Assembly: GCA_003255065.1 (NCBI GenBank)
Contig: QAOA01007022.1
Coordinates: 1,265,590 to 1,329,589 of the forward strand
DNA from: Cercis canadensis
Taxonomy: Eukaryota; Streptophyta; Magnoliopsida; Fabales; Fabaceae
Length of the DNA stretch: 64,000 nucleotides
Reading direction: 5' to 3'
In this document: one piece after another, positions 46,585 to 58,674 of the stretch
Layout: every line of letters starts with the position of its first letter
Numbering within the stretch: the first letter of the stretch is position 1
Notes under the pieces: model-generated
The model's input: the letters and a program-made list of their open reading frames with translations, nothing else
Databases searched by the model: none
What the model was told of the DNA's origin: nothing
Translations under genes and position numbers: made by a program

Positions 46585-49500
46585 ATGGCGAGAGTTAAGC
46601 ATACCCCAGTTGCTAGCAAACGCTGTACTCTCTCTCTCTCTCTCTCTAATTTCCATTTCCTTTCCTCTTCGTTCTTTTTAATTTCCCATTTCGAAACCCT
46701 AATTTTGTTTCCCTGCAAATTCACAGCTGAGAGAGTGGCGAGATCAACACCACCAGAAACGGCACCTGTAAGTCCCTCCTTCTACCGCTAGTGTGTCGTT
46801 GCTTTGTGTTTGGTTGCGGAGAAAATGTCGGAAAATAACCGAAGCTGGAGTTCGAATTTAACGGTTATGCCGTTTTAGATCGTAACATAGGGAAGGTTGA
46901 TGTAGTATAATCTGAAGAAATTAGAGCGATACCAAAGTAGTAAATATTTAAGAAAGTTTAGTTATGTTTTTGGTGCTTTACTTGCTGCATTTAACTGCAT
47001 TATGTCAGCAATATGAAATGTGCATATTTGTTGATTTTCTCAGACTGGAAACGTTAAATCAGGTTAAGGTTTGGAAAATTCCAGGCTTTCTTCCTTTGCC
47101 CTTGGTTTTTCTCAGGAAGCCAAATAGTGATTTCATTTGTTATTATTATTTTTTGTTCCCTTTATTATCAGTAAAAAGAGGTGAAAACAGAATTTATGTA
47201 TGTTGTGGATAATGGCATTGAATCAAAAACTAAGGCTGACAAAATGAATTCAACAGTCAAAGCAAATGAGCCATATGGGGTAGATTAACCTTTATAACTG
47301 TGATTTAGGATTTATCTTATAAGGCCTTTAGTAGTTTGCTGGTTTATGTACACTGTTTAGTTTTACAGAATATAATGATTTTTGAACCTCTTTCTTTATG
47401 GAGCAAATCTGCCTTACTTGGGATGTCTGTTTTTATTTTGGTTGCTTTTCGAATGTCTGAAGCCTACTGGCAGAAGGAGGGAATCAGAGGAACCACAAAG
47501 TATGTGCTCATAACATAATGAAATTATCTTCGATCTTTTTAAGTTAGTTTTGTTATAGACTTGGGTCATAATTATGCTAATTTTTAGTTTGAATGATTTA
47601 TTCAAAAATAAAATAAAAAAAATAACTGCAGGGACTCAGGGGCAGAGGAAAAAGAGGCGTGCTAGACCAGGAACAAAGGCACTTCGTGAGATTCGTCATT
47701 TTCAGAAGACTTTTAAGCTAATTATCCCAGCTGCCCCCTTTATAAGATGTGTGAGTTATTTGCTCTTGGCATAATTGCAAGGTTGTTATTAACTATGCTT
47801 TGTTGGCTTTGCATCAGGTTATGGGTTTGTATGTATCAGATCTTGTGGGAAGCTTGATCTCACTATTATAATGTTTTTAATCTTGCTTTAGGTCAAGCAG
47901 ATTACACACCAATTATCCAGTGAGGTCAGTCACTGGTCAGCTGAAGCCCTAGTAGCATTACAGGAGGTATATAACTTTTTTCCTGTTCATCAGTGATTAC
48001 TAAAGTGCTTTCATCGGACTGAAAGTGAATGTTATTTTATATCCATTTCAAATTATTCTTCATGTCTCCTAAATTTTTGTTTCGATTTAACCCTTTTAGG
48101 CATATGGTTGAACTATCAATTGTTTCTTATGTCCTACATTATTGGTTACTGATGCCTTGGCCAATTTATTTGTTTATTTGTTTTATGTGTATGTTTGCAT
48201 GGTCACAGAATAAATTGAAGTATATTTAAATATGGCTTTCATGTCAAATGTTGCTAATTTTTTTCTGGATGCAAAAGAAAATGAGGGGAAATAAAACGTG
48301 GAGAATATAAAATAAGGAGTAGTTTTCTCATGTTTGGATTGAATGAAAATGTGGAGAAAGAAATTGAGGGGCAGGTAACTTCTTTCTTAAATGGTTGTAA
48401 AGTGTCAAGAAACCAATCATCCAAAAAGCTTAAGCTGTTAGGAGAAGGCTTTAAGGTTTTATATCTAACACACGTCTGCAGTAAACTGTGATTGTATTCC
48501 ACAAATCCTAATAAGTTCAAATGGATCTAATTCTACTGACAATTATTAATTGTAATCTTCAATCTAGGACCAACAAACTCATCTAATAATGTGGAATTGT
48601 GGGTTTTACTACTGCTACCTCTTGGACAAGGGCAGCACAAATGGTGGTGCAATGGATGCTTATTTATGTAGCCACTATAGCTTCTATTCTCTTATTCTTT
48701 TATTTATGTAAGAAAGTTGGAATATGATCCAACAACCTGATAGTTTGGTACTGACTGCCATCTACACCTTTGATGTATTCCAGCTTGCTAGATTTCACTA
48801 TCACAATTATGTCATTCTGAATATTTTTCTGCATACCTTGTACCGAATTCTACTACTCAGCAATGTTTATATTTTTCTGATGATTTGCTGGCAAATGATT
48901 TTAACTGCTTTAAGAATAATTTGATAAGATTTATGGTGTCATCTTTCACCTATAGCATTTACATTTTGTGAGTTACTAATCTTGTAGGCAGCAGAGGATT
49001 ATATGGTCCTTTTGTTTGAAGATGGAATGCTGTGTGCTATTCATGCAAAGCGTGTTACTCTTAGTAAGTCTATACAATGGTTTGATTAATTCCTATCAAA
49101 AAATCAATCATCATAACATCTTTCATTTATGCCTCTCTGTCTCTCTCTCCCCCTCTCTTAATCCTATGTTGCTTTTATTGGTTTTAACTTTTAAATGAAT
49201 GTGTTTGTTACAATATCAGTTACATTTAAAGCAATATTCTACTGTATGTCTGATTTAGCCATGGAGCATACGGTAAATGCTTTTTTTTTTTTTTTTTTNT
49301 TTTTTTTTTTTTTTCCTTGAACTATTAGTTTCAGACTTAAAGAAAATTGTAATTGTGTAATGGGATGGCACATGTTGTTTTGTGAAACATTTTGCACTCT
49401 TTTATTTAAGCAGAGCACTTGTTGTGGGATTCTGACTAATTATTTTTAATGTCCATTAGTCCATCCACTCCCATCCTTTTGATTATGTAGTACCCCCATC

Positions 49501-49779
49501 ATGTTAAGTTCGGAAGAATGAGTGATAAATATGTGTTGGCCTGTTTGATCGAAAATTGTTTTCAAACAGAAGTTGAGAAGCATATTTTTCTTTTTGGGCG
49601 GGGAGCTGCTGGTGGTGTTGTTGACCTGTTGCTTCTTACTTTAGTTACGTCCATTCATTGTGAAAATTTATGTGTAACCCATTTGATCATGTATCTGTTG
49701 AATTTGCTTTTCTTTTGCCCCAGTGAAAAGGGATTTTGAGTTGGCTCGTAGGCTTGGAGGAAAAGGAAGGCCTTGGTGA
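46585..49779 (+). CDS. CENH3: centromeric histone H3 (CENH3/CENP-A)
   Basis: Exons are 46585-46624, 46727-46767 (or to 46771), 47632-47750, 47892-47966, 48988-49063 and 49724-49779. The histone fold is complete: RRARPGTKALREIRHFQK (aN), IPAAPFIRCV, a loop 1 (HQLSSEVSHWSAEAL) longer than in canonical H3, then [29 protein letters not shown] and the CENH3 C-terminus LARRLGGKGRPW. This is the nucleosome subunit that defines the kinetochore site; Arabidopsis HTR12 is At1g01370. The N-terminal tail is short, about 40 residues with MARVKHTPVASKR and a STPPETAP patch. With the strong donor at 46768, exons 2 and 3 do not join in frame. Using GT at 46772 restores the frame and gives 136 residues. A missed small exon in the 860-bp intron is the alternative. 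Everything from exon 3 on is secure. Confidence 0.93.
49277..49314. repeat. poly-T run with single N
   Basis: A T run of nearly 40 bases interrupted by one N, inside the last CENH3 intron. Its true length is not known. It does not touch an exon. Confidence 0.8.
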
Positions 49780-50900
49780 GAGCATGACAACGCTAGTGAA
49801 AACTGTTGCTGATTGTAAACCTTACACTTGATTTGCAATGATGTTTTGACTGCGAATAACTTCTGTAATGTGAAAATTAAGAACTAAGAAGTTCGCTGAC
49901 TAATACCATTAACTTAGTAGCCCCTTAAAGTTTGCACATAACATCAAGTATGTATTGTTAATGCTGATTTCTTTGTAATTAAATGCCATGTCAAATTTTT
50001 GTAGGATGGACGAATCATCCGAGAAGAATGGTTTGTCAGTTTATTTATTTTTTCTGCGTTGAAAATGTGTGCACACTAAAGATTTATGCATGATTTTAGC
50101 ATTCTTTCTTTTAAGTTGAATCAGAGTATGAATGACATAAAAGAAATCCGATCAGATAGCCTATAACTACGAGCAGCTCAATTTTTTTGCAGTCGTGTCA
50201 TTGTTCTTGATGACTTTACTAACATCTTGGTTCTACCATTTTATGCCCATATTTTCTATAAATCTACCTACATTGAACAAGTCAAAGCAAAGATCCAAGA
50301 TAAAAGAAGGCGGATCCAGACCAGCAGAGGCTCATGTTTGCTGATTACAACATTCAAAAAGAGTCTATCTTGCATCTTGTGTGTCGTCTCCGCGGAGATG
50401 ATTTTTAGGCGTTACTTTTGGTTTTGTATTTGAGATCAGTGTTCTGCTGTCTTCATGTTGTTGATTGCTTCTTGGTTTAATTAATATATTGATGCTGTTA
50501 AAATGTTATGGGTTCTTAATTGATTGCAAACAATAAGCTGTCATATATATGTAACTAGAAAAAGATGTTAGGTTCTTGAATTCAACACTAGGAGAATAGT
50601 CTTAGTGGCTCAATTTTTTTCTTTTTTCTCTTTGTTATGAGACTGTATAGAGGCCTGAAAACTCCAAATCCCTTACTTCAAGATCATAACTAATAACTTT
50701 AATTAGACATATCTAAATTTAATTGAACCCACTTAAAAATTTCGATGTAGCTATCTCACATAATACGCAAAAATCATTCTCGTATTCCAAAATGTTTCAT
50801 CAACTAGTAAATGGGAGCGACAGTTCCTCAGTTAGGTAGCTAGGGTTTGAGAGTGGGAAATTAGTGGACAGCTGTGAATATCACTCGGTGGGGGAAAGAG
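49780..50900. other. 3' flank of CENH3, no gene seen
   Basis: The 3' UTR of CENH3 probably ends near 50050. The rest is AT-rich; a 68-codon open frame at 50227-50433 matches nothing known. The transposon nest starts at 50910. Confidence 0.5.
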
Positions 50901-53900
50901 GGGATATTTGGAGCAAGTCTTCGAATATTACAATTTTGGAAAGAATTTCCATACATACGGTGGTCCTCAAACAAATTCCATGGATGCAGCACTTTCTCTT
51001 TTTTTTTTTTTTTNTTTTTTTTTTTTTTTTGTTTGTAATAGTGGGTGTCGAATTTTTATTAGGAGGAAGCCGAATTTTGCCAACAACTTCAATGGAGTGC
51101 CCCATTTTCAAATTTTTTTTTTTAATGTGGAATATTTTTTTTTTTAATTGAAAAGTTAGTGTCATTTTTTGAGAGGGGGTGCCGAATTTCCACAAATGTT
51201 ATCAGTTGAGTGCCAAATTTTCATAGCAATTTTTTGTCAAGTGCCGAATTTTGCCAAAACACTCAAGTTGAGTGTTGCATTTTTATTTTTTTTTTTAAAA
51301 AAAAGCTAAGTGTCGAATTTTAATTACAAAAGTAGAGCAATGATAAAGTTATTTTGCAAGTAATCAAAATTAAGATATTGCAATAACCACTCATTTATAT
51401 AATGTCAGCAATTAATTACATGTTATTTATGGTCTAGTCTGACATTAAAAACTAAATTTAAATTAAAATGATGATGATTAGGGGTGTAAGCCAAAATCGA
51501 AAAATGGGCCAAACCGACCGAACCGAATTGAAACCGAGTCAAACCGAGAGAAATTGTCCGGTTTTCGGTTCTAATGTCTGAAAAACCGAAGTATTCGGTT
51601 CGGTTTTCGGTTTCTATGAAGAAAAACCGGTGATAAACCGGACCGAACCGATTATAAGGGAAACGACGTCGTTTAGTACATGAGGGCCTTCTGAACCTTG
51701 CCCTAGCCCTAACTCTTCACACTTCACTCACTTCACACAAATCTGAAATTGAAATCCTCCCCTTTCTCTCCTTGAGTTCTCTCCTTTCTCTCCCCATTCT
51801 CTAACTATCCTCCATCCTCAGACTTGAAGCCCTCACCTCGTCGTCGCTGCCTCGCCGTCACCGCCTCGCCGTCTCCGCCTCGCTGTCGCCGCCTCGCCGT
51901 CGCCACCATCATGGACAAGTTTTTGGCCAAGAATCAAGCTATCTTCATAAGGTACTGTGACCTTCACATCCTCTACTTATATGTTAGGTTTAGTTAGGAT
52001 TTTCTGTTTATATGTTCGATTATTCGATATATATCAAGTTCTGGTTCTGGTTTGGTTCTGTTTATATGTTCTGCTTATGCGATGGTTGTTGATGCATCTA
52101 TTAGATGTTTCGAAATTTTGGAGCTTGATTACCTTGTTTTGGCGGGTTATCTTTTTGTATAATACCTTGACATGGTTCATGCCCCACCTGGTTGTTTTCT
52201 GAAGGATTTCATTTATCGGGCTACATATACATCTATAGATGCATACTGTATCGATTTACCTGTGGCTACATTTATCGGGCTTATCTATCTGCCAACTCTG
52301 TTTATTTTTTGATTATTTAACATTGTTACTGAAATTATTGTATATTTTAGTTTTTTGGAGTTTTATTTTCTTGTTATTTTCAGCAAAAAAAAGCTTGTTA
52401 TCTTGTCTGGCGTTTGATTTATTTTGGGGATCTCTTCTTTGTGGATACTCTCTGTTTAACATTGTTACAGAATGAGAAGAAGGATATATTATAATAAGTT
52501 TACTTCTTTGTTCTACCATTAAGAGAGCTTTTCTTGTGAATCCATTCTATATTTCTGCAATTTTGTTCTAAATGTTACTTAATCTATTTAGTTATAATTA
52601 TTGCTACACTTTCTGAAGGTTTGCAAATAGAATTATGTTCTATTTTGTTTTTCCATGATCTCTAATCTTACAAGTTTTTTTTTCCCTAGGATGCATTGAT
52701 GTGCTTAAGTTTGACTATTGGTTGGCAACTGATGTATATATCTCATTCTAGTTAGAAAAACAAAAATCTCATTCTTATTGTTTTATTAGGCAACAACTTG
52801 TGGTCTTGCTTTTGGTCTTGTAAGCCATGTGGTGCTTAGAGTTTGTTTTTTAACTCTGGAGATTATTCTTCCCCTTTTGAGATGATTTGTTTATTCTCTG
52901 GATTCTGAATGAAACTTCAATATAAATGAGCACATATATTGTTGTCTCATAATTGGAGGATAGAACATAAATTGGTGTTTTATTGCTCATCTATGTTTTA
53001 GTTCAAAGCAACAATCTGAGCCTGCTATCTTGATTATTTATTTTCATTGGTATGGTAGTAAAAATATCTGTCCATTTTATTGCTATGAGACTTCCTTTTT
53101 CTAGTGCTCTTGTTATAAAGTTTTAAAATGGAAAAGTCTAGAGTTGTAACTTTCCTGCTCTTGTTCTAGTGCTCGAACCATTCTAAATCTTGTAAGTCAG
53201 AAACACTCAAGGGATGAACAAGACATGGGGTTTCCGAGGGAAAGAAGAAAAAATTGTTTTTGTTACTTTTGGTGCAAAGGAGAGAAAGGGAAATGCAGGG
53301 GAAAAGCCAGAGTTGCAAATGAAATGAGAGGTTTTTTTTAGGAGTTGTTGTGTATAACAAAAGAGTGGAGGTGATTGTTTGATGGGTTTATGTTAGTTTT
53401 TCCCTTTTTTGAGCTGGGTTCATAGAACGTGGGGTGCATGTTGTAAGAAATGAGATGGGTTTAAGAGTGAGAGAAACAAAGTTTGAATTTTTTTTCTTTT
53501 TCTTTTTTTCAATCTTAGGAGGAATCTGTTTTGGTGAAGTTGGAGGCAATTGGATGGTTGCTGTCCCCTTTTGAAGGTCAAAGGAAGCTAAAGACCAGGG
53601 AAGATAGATGCTTCATTTGAAGAATCAAGAAATAAAATTCAAGTAGAAATCATTTAGGGCCTGTTTGCTTTGGTCATTTCCTGTTTTCATTTTCAGTGAA
53701 AATAGAAAATGAGCCTGAAAACGTGTTTGGTTGAGTTTAATGAAAATGTTTTGTTGAAAACATTTCTTAAATTGGGCCCAAATCTGAAAACGTGAAAAAA
53801 TTGTTTTCAGTGTTTCCTTTTCAAATTTTTGAAAACAGAAAATGAAAAAGTGTGGTAATTTTGTAATTATAATGAAAACAATTGAAAATGCGGTGGCAGT

Positions 53901-55230
53901 CTTGTAATTATAATGAAAACGGATTTTAAGTGAAATGTTCTTCTCTTCGTTCACGATAGGCAAGCAGCGTTCTTCTCTTTGTGCAGTTCAAGCTTTGTGA
54001 ACCAGAAGCAAGCAAGCCAAGGCAACAGAGTTTGAATTTTTGTGCTTTCCTCCAGGTTTATCTAATCTCTTTTTATTATCTTTAATATAAGTTTATCTAA
54101 CATTAATGCTTTGTGAGCTAAATGGAGAGGGAATTTTATGGTATTCAATTCATTCTACTATTTTTTGTTGTAAACAGAGTATAGTAGTTTTTTTTTTTAA
54201 TATATTAATTCTTCTATTTTTGCTGAAAATTTCCAATGAATGACCTATTTTGTATATCATGAGAAATGCATGAACAATTCCGAAGTTTCTCTATCAAAGC
54301 TTCAAAGCTAGAAGCACAGTTCTGGAAGCAAAGGCAATTCATGAGCCTGACGTTTTCAAGGCGTTTATTAAGGGAATGGTATTTATTGAATTGAAACTCA
54401 AGTGGGCAAGGGAGGGTTGGTGAACGTAGAAGGTTGATGATTGTATTATATGGTTGTGCTCACCATCTGTTTGGTTACGGGTCTCACTAGCAATACATGA
54501 GTCAAATACTGTTAAATTTTTTTTTTTAAAGCTTGGATTCATTTGAGAATGGTGCTCTTGTTAATCTCCAATTTATTGGTGGGTTGTATGTTTTTGGTGA
54601 GGATTTGTCTATATTTATTTTTGTTGTTTCTTGTTGTACCCATTGGCTGCTTCACAAAATGAATGGGATTTTGTGCCTGATACTAAGTTGTGCTGAAAGC
54701 TAAAACAAGGCATTGATTTGACCAAATTCAAGCAAAAAACTTTTGGCCATAATGTCAAGTTTGCTTCCTTTCCTAACTACTTGAACTTATGGTTGTAGAA
54801 TTTCATTTCATGAAGGCAATTATGATTCTTAGAAATTTATCTTACATTTGAAATGGCTCAGAAAACATGGTCAAAGGTTTTCTTTTCCCTTCATTGAAAG
54901 CAAGTGTATGGTTTGATCTGAGGTTGGAAAAGCCAAGTGTGTTACTTAGGCATGCTTTGGGATAAAATGTTTGATGTGACAACAGTATTTTTCTTTAACA
55001 TTATTTTCTGTTTGGCTTATGCCTTATGCCATATTTACATGCTTGCAGCAATATATGGCACACCTCCTTTCCCTTGGACAGCAAAGTCTGAGAGGCCAAG
55101 GTACTTTCAGTATGCTTTATATGTGTTAATTACTGTCTACTTATGTAGAGATGCAGTAAACTGAATTGCTTATCTGATTTTATATCATCAGGCTTAGGTG
55201 TTTATTTATTCATATATGAATATTTTCTTT

Positions 55231-55275
55231 ATCTATCTATGTATCTATCTATCTATCTATCCATCCATCCATCTA
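55231..55275. repeat. (ATCT)n / (ATCC)n microsatellite
   Basis: About seven ATCT units, one interrupted, pass into three ATCC units, followed by a short GT repeat near 55286. The repeat lies inside the Harbinger-like element. Confidence 0.8.
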
Positions 55276-55367
55276 TATACATATGTGTGTGTGTGTTTCC
55301 TCTTTATGGTTGGAATTCTGTATAGTGAATTTAGGAACCAAGCTAATTTCATTTCTATTCTGTAACA

Positions 55368-55650
55368 TTATTTACTCCTCAATGCTGGTGTGTGGCATGC
55401 GTGAAAGGAACTACCAATATCCTTCTGTTTACAATCCTTAACCTTTAGATATTTAAGAGATGTGAGGTGCTCAATATGATCTAGTGATTGAAGATTTAGA
55501 TGTTTGCTAATATGTAATGAAGTTAGTGATGCCAATTTATTTAGGGGTGAGAGATTTATGCAATTATCTATGGAAAGTAACTGGAGTTTTGGAGTTGACA
55601 ATCCTCCTTCAGGAAAAGACACCAGTTGTGTTAATGAATCTGCTTTGGTT
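55368..55650 (-). pseudogene. leucine-rich-repeat fragment of an NBS-LRR resistance gene
   Basis: On the minus strand the frame reads SFPEGGLSTPKLQLLSI, then CINLSPL, LASLTSLHIS and HLTSLKYLKVKDC. These are LRR units of the RPP13-like/CNL type. About 85 codons are open and the rest of the gene is missing on both sides. It sits inside the Harbinger-like element, next to and opposite in strand to the lipase fragment, so it appears to be captured host DNA. Confidence 0.6.
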
Positions 55651-55849
55651 TTAGTTGAAAAACATATTTACTTGAGTTGGCCATTCTCTTGTGAAGCATC
55701 ATATAACTTGACCCTTTTACTTGAGTTGCTTTGAAGTTTGAATAAACATAAGTACCTAACAATAACGTCTCTAAAATTTAACCAGTTAATAGACATAATC
55801 AATTTTTTAGCATACCATCTAACTGTACTGGAAAATCGTGTTTGGCAGG

Positions 55850-56920
55850 GGACTTTAATTGCTTTGGCATCCTTCTCATGAGGGAAATTAGTGAACCAGC
55901 TGAAATCAGCAGCCTTGTTGAGTCCCATTGCCTATTTGAGCCACATGAACACTGGACTTGGAGTTGTTGCTGCCAAGTCCTTTGTCGGTGAGGTACATAA
56001 GCTAACCAATCTCTTAATTACAAGTATCCTAAAACCATATACTTGAAATGCTTGGTTTTGTTGACAGGTCACCAACCTTTTTGGTCTTTCCGAATTTAAT
56101 CCCAAAGGGTAAGTAACAACATTGAAATTTGCCTCCTTATACATTATAACTCCATTAAGCTTTCAATCTAATCAAAAGCTCTCCTTGACAATTCCTTTGA
56201 CTAGCTTACCTATTACTGCCTTTATCAAGTCTCTCTCTATGCTTACCCGGGCATGGACTGCTATGACTTGTTTACTCCACTTATTGGTATAAAGTCTTTG
56301 CCCAAACTCTATGCAACAGAGTTTTAATCAATCTCACAAACTAGAATTATATTTTATAGAAATAAAATTTCTGATTATATGCTTTTCTTGAATGTTATGT
56401 TTCTGTTTCAGGTAAAAATTGCTCTCTCAATTCTTCAACAGTTGATTTATTTTTTTTTATGAATGAGCCTTAGCCAACATTAACAAAGAACATCATGCAT
56501 TTGACTTAGAGTAAGATTTCTCCATCTAGTTACCTTGTCCATTACTATTATAGTTCATTTAATTAATCATATATAATTCAATTGAGAAGCTTTTTCTGTA
56601 ATCTTATGAGAACTTGCAGCTATTAGATATGAGGTTTTGGCAAAATTCAACTATGAGAGACTAGACTATAATATTATGCATTATGGGGAAGCATTTCCTC
56701 CATTTTATAACCTCTCCAACATTCCCCATAACCTCCCTCTCTTCATCGGCTATGGGGGCCAATACGCTCTTTTAGATGTTCGTGATGTTGGGAATTTGAT
56801 TGATAGCCTTAAGTTGCATGATGTGGATAAGCAAAGTGTTTAGTTCATCAAGGATTATGCTCATGCTGACTACATTATGGGGGTCAATGCCAAGAATCTA
56901 CTGTAGAATCATATTATTGC
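55850..56920 (+). pseudogene. fragment of an acid (triacylglycerol) lipase gene, MPL1/LIPA-type
   Basis: A first block (about 55853-55993) reads GTLIALASFS, one stop, then GKLVNQLKSAALLSPIAYLSH. An intron with intact GT/AG follows. The next block (about 56069-56109) reads VTNLFGLSEFNPKG and ends at a GTAAGT. Further blocks are PGMDCYDLFTPLIG near 56250, NSSTVDLFF near 56430, and from 56637 HYGEAFPPFYNLSNIPHNLP, YGGQYALLDVRDV and DYAHADYIMGVNAKN. These match plant lysosomal-type acid lipases such as Arabidopsis MYZUS PERSICAE-INDUCED LIPASE 1 (At5g14180). The catalytic serine motif and everything before it are missing, and stops interrupt several blocks. Introns are kept, so genomic DNA was taken up rather than cDNA. 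Confidence 0.8.
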
Positions 56921-57218
56921 ATTTTTCAGGCGCCAATTTGATACTTGATGGACAAGAGAGCTAAGTTTCTAGATCTACATCTTACAAAGTGTTAAGCTGT
57001 ATGATGGAGAATTCATGTATTAAGCTGTCATCAACTAAGATGTATATGAATTATTCAGTGAATTTTAGCTAATGGTGAATTACAAGTTATAACAAGTGCT
57101 TTGGTAGTGGAAAAAAATAGTTATCAACACATTTTATTGTCTTATATTGCAAATGCTAGATTTAATAATAATATTGTCTTATTAAATTTTTTACTTACAA
57201 TTCATATTAATGTTTCAG

Positions 57219-57255
<37 letters not shown>

Positions 57256-58674
57256 CTTCCAATTTACCCCAAAAATGCCGGCATAGATTCCCATGGACAA
57301 AATTACATACAAATGTCAAAGTGATCTTAAAAAACAAGAAAAAGATGCAAGAGTAATACTATGTGAGATTTTCTTGCATATATGGGGTTTCTAAGCTATA
57401 CAAATCAAGGATAGCAAACTAGTTATTGTTTTGGTGTGTGTGTATATATATATATATCCATAGAGATAAATTATCTAAAACTTTATTGAAAATAGACGTG
57501 AAACGAATAGAAATATATAAACCAAACATGTTTTCATAATTTTCATTTTTTGAAATTTTCATACCAAACGTATTTTCATTGTTTTCATTTTTTAGAAACA
57601 GTTTTTAACTTTGTAAACCAAACATGTTTTCTAAAATTTAGAAACTGAAAATGAAAATGTATTTCAAGAAATAAAAACTGAAAATGAAAATAAGGAAATG
57701 TTTCCGAAAGCAAACAGGCCCTTATTTTCTTCTTTTACTGAAGTCCAAACCCAAATTTTGGATGATATGTAATTTGCTGATTTATTTGTTGTAGTTTAAA
57801 AGTTTAATCAATATTGAAATTTGGAATAAATTGTTACATTTGATATTTAATTATTGATTCCCTGATTTTCTGTGCATTAGGATGCTTTATTTGTATTTTT
57901 TTTTGGGTTGAATTGCTTGTATGTGCAGGCTTTCTGGCTTTCTTCTTGTTAAAATTTGAAAAATTGACTTATGCAAGTTTTCTGGCCAAAACCGACAAAC
58001 CGACCGAACCGAATCAGACCGGTTCGGTTTTTCTCTTAAAAGTTTGAAAAACCGAACCGAGATTCTTTGGCCGGTTCGATCTTGGTTTAGGGTGAAAACC
58101 AGACCAATTACACCCCTAATGATGATTCTGATAACATACGAGTGTTACGTCATCTTTCCAAAGCACCCAACTACCTCTAGTGAAACCATTACACCAGGTT
58201 GTGATTATATTATTGAAACTAATAGATTGTCCAACACGGGTTTGCATCCAATTGTTACCCTCGTGACGCATCTCCGTCAAGATTAAGACACTAACTCCGT
58301 GTTGAGAACATATCATGCGTAATTAAAATTCGGCAATCAGCTTTTAAAAAAAAAAATGAAAATGCGGCACTTAACATAAGTTTTTGGCAAATTTTGACAC
58401 TTGAAAAAAAATTACTATGAAAATTCGGCACCCCCTCTCAAAATATGGCAGTAACTTTTCAATTAAAAAAAAAAAAGATTTCACATTAAAAAAATTTTGA
58501 AAATGCGGCACTCGTTGTTGGCAAAATTCGGCTTCCTCCTCATGAAAATTTGACACCCACTATTACAAAAAGAAAAAAAAAAGTGCTACATCCATGGAAT
58601 TTGTTTGAGGACTACCGTATGTATGGAAATTCTTTCCAAAACTGCAATATTCAAAGACTTGCTCCGGGATATTT

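Larger units (their letters stand above)
53657..57721. mobile_element. PIF/Harbinger-like Pack element carrying host gene pieces, 4.07 kb
   Basis: Ends GGGCCTGTTTGCTTT (53657) and AAAGCAAACAGGCCC (to 57721) are inverted, and TTA flanks both (53654-53656 and 57722-57724). The 3-bp TTA duplication and GGGCCTGTTTG ends are typical of PIF/Harbinger. Subterminal sequence on both sides repeats GAAAAC and TGTTTGGT, for about 200 bp. No transposase or Myb-like partner gene is seen. The interior carries a piece of an acid-lipase gene on the plus strand and a piece of an NBS-LRR gene on the minus strand. A 39-bp poly-A lies at about 57219-57252. The family call rests on the ends and the duplication only. 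Confidence 0.7.
51479..58118. mobile_element. hAT element nested in the MULE, itself split by a Harbinger
   Basis: Ends TAGGGGTGTAA (51479) and TTACACCCCTA (to 58118) are inverted repeats of hAT type. A perfect 8-bp target-site duplication ATGATGAT lies at 51471-51478 and 58119-58126. Subterminal regions are dense in CCGAACCG and CGGTTCGG, as in many plant hATs. Without the inner insertion it is about 2.57 kb. A short exon-like piece starts with ATG at 51911 (MDKFLAKNQ) after GCCTCGCCGTC repeats and runs into a GT donor. No transposase domain or BED finger is recognisable, so the copy is non-autonomous. Confidence 0.8.
50910..58665. mobile_element. outer MULE of a nested cluster, split by a hAT insertion
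   Basis: The left arm (50910-51326) and right arm (about 58319-58665) are inverted repeats; both contain GGAAAGAATTTCCATACATA or its complement. A perfect 9-bp target-site duplication, GGGATATTT, flanks the unit (50901-50909 and 58666-58674), so the outermost element is Mutator-like. Without the inserted hAT it would be about 1.1 kb. The arms are filled with variants of GTGCCGAATTTT and poly-A/T runs. No transposase is visible, so it is non-autonomous. Confidence 0.8.

Noticed and set aside
54937-55164. 75-codon plus-strand open frame as a gene
   Set aside because: It has hydrophobic, low-information sequence with no known family and sits in transposon DNA.
55668-56144. Minus-strand open frames of 86 and 70 codons inside the Harbinger-like element
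   Set aside because: They are antisense to the lipase blocks, which match a known family on the plus strand.
57219-57252. Poly-A as the tail of a retrotransposed copy
   Set aside because: The lipase fragment keeps introns, no target-site duplication fits, and the run lies inside a TIR element.
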